In this document: piece after piece, positions 43,024-46,068 of the stretch
Position numbering within the stretch: position 1 is the first letter of the stretch
Layout of the letters: every line of letters starts with the position of its first letter
DNA from: an uncultured Clostridia bacterium
Lineage (GTDB): Bacteria > Bacillota > Clostridia > Oscillospirales > Ruminococcaceae
Length of the DNA stretch: 46,068 bases
Assembly: GCA_947589355.1 (NCBI GenBank)
Contig: CANPZC010000018.1
Span: forward strand, 1 to 46,068
Direction of reading: 5' to 3'
Translations under genes and position numbers: made by a program
Notes under the pieces: model-generated
What the model was told of the DNA's origin: nothing
Databases searched by the model: none
Seen by the model: only the letters and a program-made list of their open reading frames with translations

Positions 43024-44086
43024 TATAGAAAAATTGCAGAAACTTATGCAGCAAAGCGATATTGCCGACTGCGCGCTTATAACGAGCGACATAAACAGGC
43101 GATATTTCACGGGCATGAAGTCTTCGGCAGGCACGCTTCTGGTGCTGAAAAATGCCGCGTATCTTATTATTGATTTTCGGTATATAGAAAAAGCTAGGGC
43201 AACCGCAAAGGGCTGCGAAGTCATTTTGCAAAAAGAGCTTCACGAGCAGATAAACGCTATTTTTATAGCCGAAAACGTCCGTACCTGCGCGGTGGAGAGC
43301 GACTGCATCACAATAGCGCAGTTTTGCGGCCTTAAAGAAAAACTAAACTGCACCATGCTTTCAGACGGCAGACTAAGCAGGGCAATAAACAGCCTCAGAG
43401 CGGTAAAAACGCCCGAGGAGATAAGCAAAATAAAGCAGGCGCAAAGAATAGCCGAGGCAGGCTTTGAGCATATATTAAACTATATAAAGGTCGGCAGAAC
43501 GGAGAAAGAAATACAGCTGGAGCTTGACTATTTTATGCTGAAAAACGGCGCGGAGGCTCTGTCATTCGATACCATAGCCCTTACAGGCAGCAGTACCTCT
43601 ATGCCACACGGCGTGCCAAGCGAGCGACAGGTGCAAAGCGGCGACTTTGTTCTGCTTGATTTCGGCGCGGTGTATGACGGCTACCACAGCGATATGACAA
43701 GAACGGTCGCAGTGGGTCAGCCGAGCGATAAGATGAGAGAAGTATATGATATAGTGCTGTCGGCGCAGAAAAACGCGCTGGCGAAGATAAAAGCAGGCAT
43801 GACGGGCAGCGCCTGCGATTCGTTGGCACGCACGATCATAGGGCTTAAAGGCTATGGCGAAAATTTCGGTCACTCTCTGGGTCACGGGGTAGGTCTTGAG
43901 ATACACGAAGCCCCGACTGCCTCCCAGCGCAGTATAGATGTTTTAGAAAGCGGCATGGTCGTGACCGTTGAGCCGGGTATATATATAGCAGGCGAGTTTG
44001 GCGTAAGGATAGAAGACTTCGTGGTCGTAGGCGAAAACGGCTGCGAGAACCTTACAAATGCGCCCAAAGAGCTTATAGTATTGTGA
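43016..44086 (+). CDS. Xaa-Pro aminopeptidase (M24 family)
   Basis: The 356-residue protein is a creatinase/prolidase-type metallopeptidase that removes residues next to proline. An N-terminal creatinase-like domain (about 1-125) is followed by the pita-bread catalytic domain with metal ligands in LDFGAVYDGYHSDMTR (two Asp, about 216 and 227), GHSLGHGVGLEIHEAP (His, about 290), TVEPGIY (Glu) and GVRIEDFVV (Glu). All five ligands are there. The frame starts inside aroQ. The aroQ-peptidase-efp order is conserved in Firmicutes, where the peptidase is known as YqhT or PapA. Confidence 0.94.
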   Translation: MNNIEKLQKLMQQSDIADCALITSDINRRYFTGMKSSAGTLLVLKNAAYLIIDFRYIEKARATAKGCEVILQKELHEQINAIFIAENVRTCAVESDCITIAQFCGLKEKLNCTMLSDGRLSRAINSLRAVKTPEEISKIKQAQRIAEAGFEHILNYIKVGRTEKEIQLELDYFMLKNGAEALSFDTIALTGSSTSMPHGVPSERQVQSGDFVLLDFGAVYDGYHSDMTRTVAVGQPSDKMREVYDIVLSAQKNALAKIKAGMTGSACDSLARTIIGLKGYGENFGHSLGHGVGLEIHEAPTASQRSIDVLESGMVVTVEPGIYIAGEFGVRIEDFVVVGENGCENLTNAPKELIVL

Positions 44087-44123
44087 AAATTTTGCCAAAC
44101 GGCAGGAAAATATCAAAAACCCC

Positions 44124-44152
44124 TTGCAAAATAAATGAAAATATTGTATAAT
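44124..44152 (+). promoter_or_regulatory. efp promoter
   Basis: TTGCAA (44124-44129) and TATAAT (44147-44152) with a 17-base spacer stand about 55 bases before efp, so efp can be transcribed apart from aroQ and the peptidase. Confidence 0.8.
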
Positions 44153-44207
44153 AAAAAGAAGTATAGCGAGTGCGCAGTGCGCTCGGAAGATTTTGGAGGT
44201 ATAATTT

Positions 44208-44768
44208 ATGATAACAGCTGGCGAATTCAGAAACGGCGTGACTTTTGAGGAAGACGGCAACGTAATGCAGATAATCGAATTTCAGCACGTTAAGCCGGGC
44301 AAGGGTGCTGCATTTGTAAGAACCAAGGTAAGAAACGTCATAACCGGTTCTGTTGTTGAAAAAACATATAACCCCACTGCCAAATTCCCGACTGCATATG
44401 TTGAGAGAAAGGATATGGAGTATTCTTACAGCGACGGAGACCTTTACTACTTTATGGATCCCGAAACATACGAGCAGGTGCCCGTAAACAAGACCGAGCT
44501 TACAGATTCTTTCAAGTTTGTAAAAGAAAACATGATGTGCAAGATACTTTCCTATAAAGGTCAGGTGTTCGGCGTTGAACCGCCCAACTTTGTTGAGCTT
44601 ACCGTTACAAAGACCGACCCCGGTTTTGCAGGAAACACCGCTACCAATGCCACCAAGCCCGCAACTCTTGAAACAGAGGCTGAGATAAGAGTACCGCTGT
44701 TTATAAACGAGGGCGACGTTATAAGAATAGACACAAGAACGGGCGAGTATATGGAGCGTGTAAACTGA
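44208..44768 (+). CDS. efp: Elongation factor P
   Basis: EF-P rescues ribosomes stalled at consecutive prolines. The 186-residue protein has the three-barrel length, opens with [17 protein letters not shown] and carries Lys32 in the loop KPGKGAAF, the position that is modified in many bacteria. The C-terminal ending [13 protein letters not shown] is typical. TTGGAGG precedes the ATG. No EpmA/EpmB or EarP-type modification enzyme is encoded nearby. Confidence 0.98.
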   Translation: MITAGEFRNGVTFEEDGNVMQIIEFQHVKPGKGAAFVRTKVRNVITGSVVEKTYNPTAKFPTAYVERKDMEYSYSDGDLYYFMDPETYEQVPVNKTELTDSFKFVKENMMCKILSYKGQVFGVEPPNFVELTVTKTDPGFAGNTATNATKPATLETEAEIRVPLFINEGDVIRIDTRTGEYMERVN

Positions 44769-44815
44769 CATATACGGCATATACTAGTGTTGACAGCCTG
44801 TAAGGAGGTTTTGTT

Positions 44816-45226
44816 ATGGAACTTATGGAAAAAGCTGCATATCTTAAAGGTCTGGTAGACGGACTTGATATAGATATGACTACCAAAGAGGGCAGAGTGC
44901 TTGCCGCAATAATGGATGTTCTTAATGAACTTACCGATGTTGTGTATGATATTTCCGACGAAGTTACCGAGACGGTAGATCTTGTTGATGCAATAGATGA
45001 GGATCTCGGCGCTATCGAGGAAGACTATTACGGCGAAGAATGTTGCTGCTGTGACGATGACGAGTGCGATGACGACTGTATGTATGAAGCGGTCTGCCCG
45101 TCATGTTCCGAGAGCATATGCCTTACCGAAGAAGACGTAAACAACGGCGGCATGATGTGCCCGTTCTGCGGCGAAAAGCTCGAATTCGAGTATGATGAAG
45201 ACGCAGACGGCGAAAGCGAAGAATAA
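44816..45226 (+). CDS. Small acidic Cys-rich protein (CD1247 N-terminal domain type)
   Basis: The 136-residue protein has an N-terminal helical domain (about 1-65) beginning MELMEKAAYLKGLVDGLD, which I recognise as the domain named after Clostridioides CD1247. A Cys/Asp/Glu cluster (about 72-88, ECCCCDDDECDDDC) follows, then a zinc ribbon made by CPSC (about 94-97) and CPFC (about 115-118), and an acidic tail. AAGGAGG precedes the ATG. Its function is unknown. The recurring position beside efp in Clostridia, if confirmed, would hint at a link to translation. The Cys-rich strip suggests metal binding. Confidence 0.8.
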   Translation: MELMEKAAYLKGLVDGLDIDMTTKEGRVLAAIMDVLNELTDVVYDISDEVTETVDLVDAIDEDLGAIEEDYYGEECCCCDDDECDDDCMYEAVCPSCSESICLTEEDVNNGGMMCPFCGEKLEFEYDEDADGESEE

Positions 45227-45274
45227 TCAGCCAAGCCGTAAGACAGCAGGAAAAATTCAATAAAAGTTAATTGT

Positions 45275-45383
45275 TTCAGGGGTGGTGAAATTCCACATCG
45301 GAGGTAAAGTCCTCAACCGCATGAAAGTGCGCTGATTCGGTGAAAGTCCGATACCGACGGTAAAAGTCCGGATGAAAGAAACG
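45275..45383 (+). promoter_or_regulatory. FMN riboswitch (RFN element)
   Basis: The sequence contains the conserved RFN blocks in order: AGGGGTGGTGAAATTCC, CGGAGGTAAAGTCC, TTCGGTGAAAGTCCGATACC and GACGGTAAAAGTCCGGATG. The element senses flavin mononucleotide and lies 117 bases before a riboflavin transporter gene, so high FMN should shut off uptake. A hairpin with a short T stretch between riboswitch and gene suggests control at transcription. Confidence 0.95.
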
Positions 45384-45398
45384 TAAGACAAAGCATTT

Positions 45399-45437
45399 AC
45401 GCCCCGTGGTACAATGTATCATAGGGCGTTTGTATTT
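45399..45437 (+). terminator. Probable riboswitch-controlled terminator
   Basis: ACGCCC (45399-45404) pairs with GGGCGT (45424-45429), with a weak inner stem, and is followed by TTGTATTTG. The T run is imperfect. It lies between the FMN element and ribU, where an expression-platform terminator is expected. The preceding CGTAA (45382-45386) could pair with TTACG (45397-45401) as part of an antiterminator. Confidence 0.5.
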
Positions 45438-45499
45438 GCCGTGCGTTCCGTAGCTTAGCGTATGCTTAGCTGCAATATTTTCCAAAGGAGAGTAAACGT

Positions 45500-46068
45500 A
45501 TGAGTAATACAAACAGTAAAATAAGTACAAGAAAACTTGTAATAATCGCTCTTATGAGCGCGATAGCGATAGTTATATACTATTTTGATTTTCCCGTGCC
45601 GCTTATGCCCAGCTTTATAAAGCTTGACCTTTCAAATGTAGTAACGCTGCTGGCAGGCTTTTCGCTCGGCCCTGTAGAGGGCGTGCTTGTTTGCCTTATA
45701 AAAAATGCCGTGCATCTGCTGATAAAAGGGCTCGGCACTACCATGGGAATAGGCGACATCTTCGATTTTGTTACATCGGCGGTGTTCGCACTTACCGCAG
45801 GGCTGATATATAAATTTGTCCGCACCAAAAAAGGCGCGATAATAGGCTGCATTTCTGGCGCGCTTGCCATGACCGTGATAAGCCTGCCGCTGAATTATTT
45901 TATAGTATACCCGATATACTTCAAGGCATTCGGCGGCGAAGAAGCGATACTTGGTATGTACCGCGAGCTGCGAGCCTCAACGGGCAGCATATTCGAGGCG
46001 CTGTGTATATTCAACCTGCCGTTCACGCTTGTAAAAGCCGCGCTGTGCGCCTTGGTGACAGTGGTAAT
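45500..46068 (+). CDS. ribU: Riboflavin transporter S-component (RibU type), partial at right edge
   Basis: The frame starts at ATG 45500, with AAAGGAG 8 bases upstream, and runs 189 codons to the edge of the window without a stop. It is a hydrophobic ECF-transporter substrate-binding subunit with about six membrane segments. The stretch IKLDLSNVVTLLAGFSLGP and the following GVLVCLIKNAVHLL are typical of RibU. The FMN riboswitch directly upstream fixes the substrate as riboflavin or FMN. It needs the shared EcfA-EcfA'-EcfT energising module, which is not in the window. Only the last few codons should be missing. Confidence 0.93.
   Translation, partial: MSNTNSKISTRKLVIIALMSAIAIVIYYFDFPVPLMPSFIKLDLSNVVTLLAGFSLGPVEGVLVCLIKNAVHLLIKGLGTTMGIGDIFDFVTSAVFALTAGLIYKFVRTKKGAIIGCISGALAMTVISLPLNYFIVYPIYFKAFGGEEAILGMYRELRASTGSIFEALCIFNLPFTLVKAALCALVTVV

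Overview
The window looks like a chromosomal segment of a Gram-positive, low-to-mid G+C anaerobe of the Clostridia, most like Ruminococcus and relatives (Oscillospirales). The reasons are the gene order (infC-rpmI-rplT; dprA-topA-trmFO; plsX-rnc-radical SAM-smc-ftsY; yhbY-nadD-yqeK-rsfS; aroQ-M24 peptidase-efp), AGGAGG-type ribosome sites, several TTG starts, very frequent ATA isoleucine codons, lipoproteins with Thr-rich linkers, and a CIRCE-controlled groESL. The genus call is inference. I see no phage, transposase, CRISPR array, rRNA or tRNA gene.

Positions 1-4080 (minus strand): an OmpR-type response regulator, a sensor histidine kinase and a membrane-anchored HtrA protease form one operon, resembling envelope-stress modules of the CssRS-HtrA kind. 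A separate lipoprotein gene with its own consensus promoter runs off the left edge. Positions 4250-4880 hold 2.4 copies of a 261-bp non-coding tandem repeat. Positions 5055-7155 are the groES-groEL heat-shock operon. A repeat-filled 600-bp gap (diverged copy of the 261-bp repeat plus degenerate 7-bp repeats) separates it from valS, which is preceded by a possible 20-codon leader ORF. Another gap (10370-10700) contains five strong hairpins in a row and then a good promoter for aspartate kinase. On the minus strand follow a solitary FtsX-type permease and a GTP-type PEP carboxykinase.

Positions 17040-22060 are the most accessory part: a muramoyl-alanine amidase lipoprotein, a divergent ThyX-like protein, then a tightly spaced trio of a double zinc-ribbon membrane protein, a TPM-domain protein and a CPBP-like membrane protein that has lost its protease residues. 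From 22118 to 23502 is infC-rpmI-rplT with a perfect sigma-A promoter, an attenuator-like leader and an ATT start codon for IF3.

Positions 23558-41227 are a long, closely packed co-directional run of housekeeping genes: RNA methyltransferase, dprA, topA, trmFO, plsX, rnc, radical SAM, smc, ftsY, XTP pyrophosphatase, yhbY, nadD, yqeK, rsfS, leuS. Many neighbours overlap by a few bases, so translational coupling is likely. The rest is rpsU with its own promoter and a strikingly structured leader, an AP-endonuclease-family TIM barrel, aroQ, an Xaa-Pro peptidase, efp, a small acidic Cys-rich protein, and an FMN riboswitch in front of a RibU-type riboflavin transporter cut by the right edge.

Most of the window is ordinary core genome. 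The parts I think deserve a second look are the rpsU leader with pseudoknot potential, the dispersed 261-bp repeat family, the five-hairpin element, the zinc-ribbon/TPM/CPBP trio, and the unusual ThyX signature.
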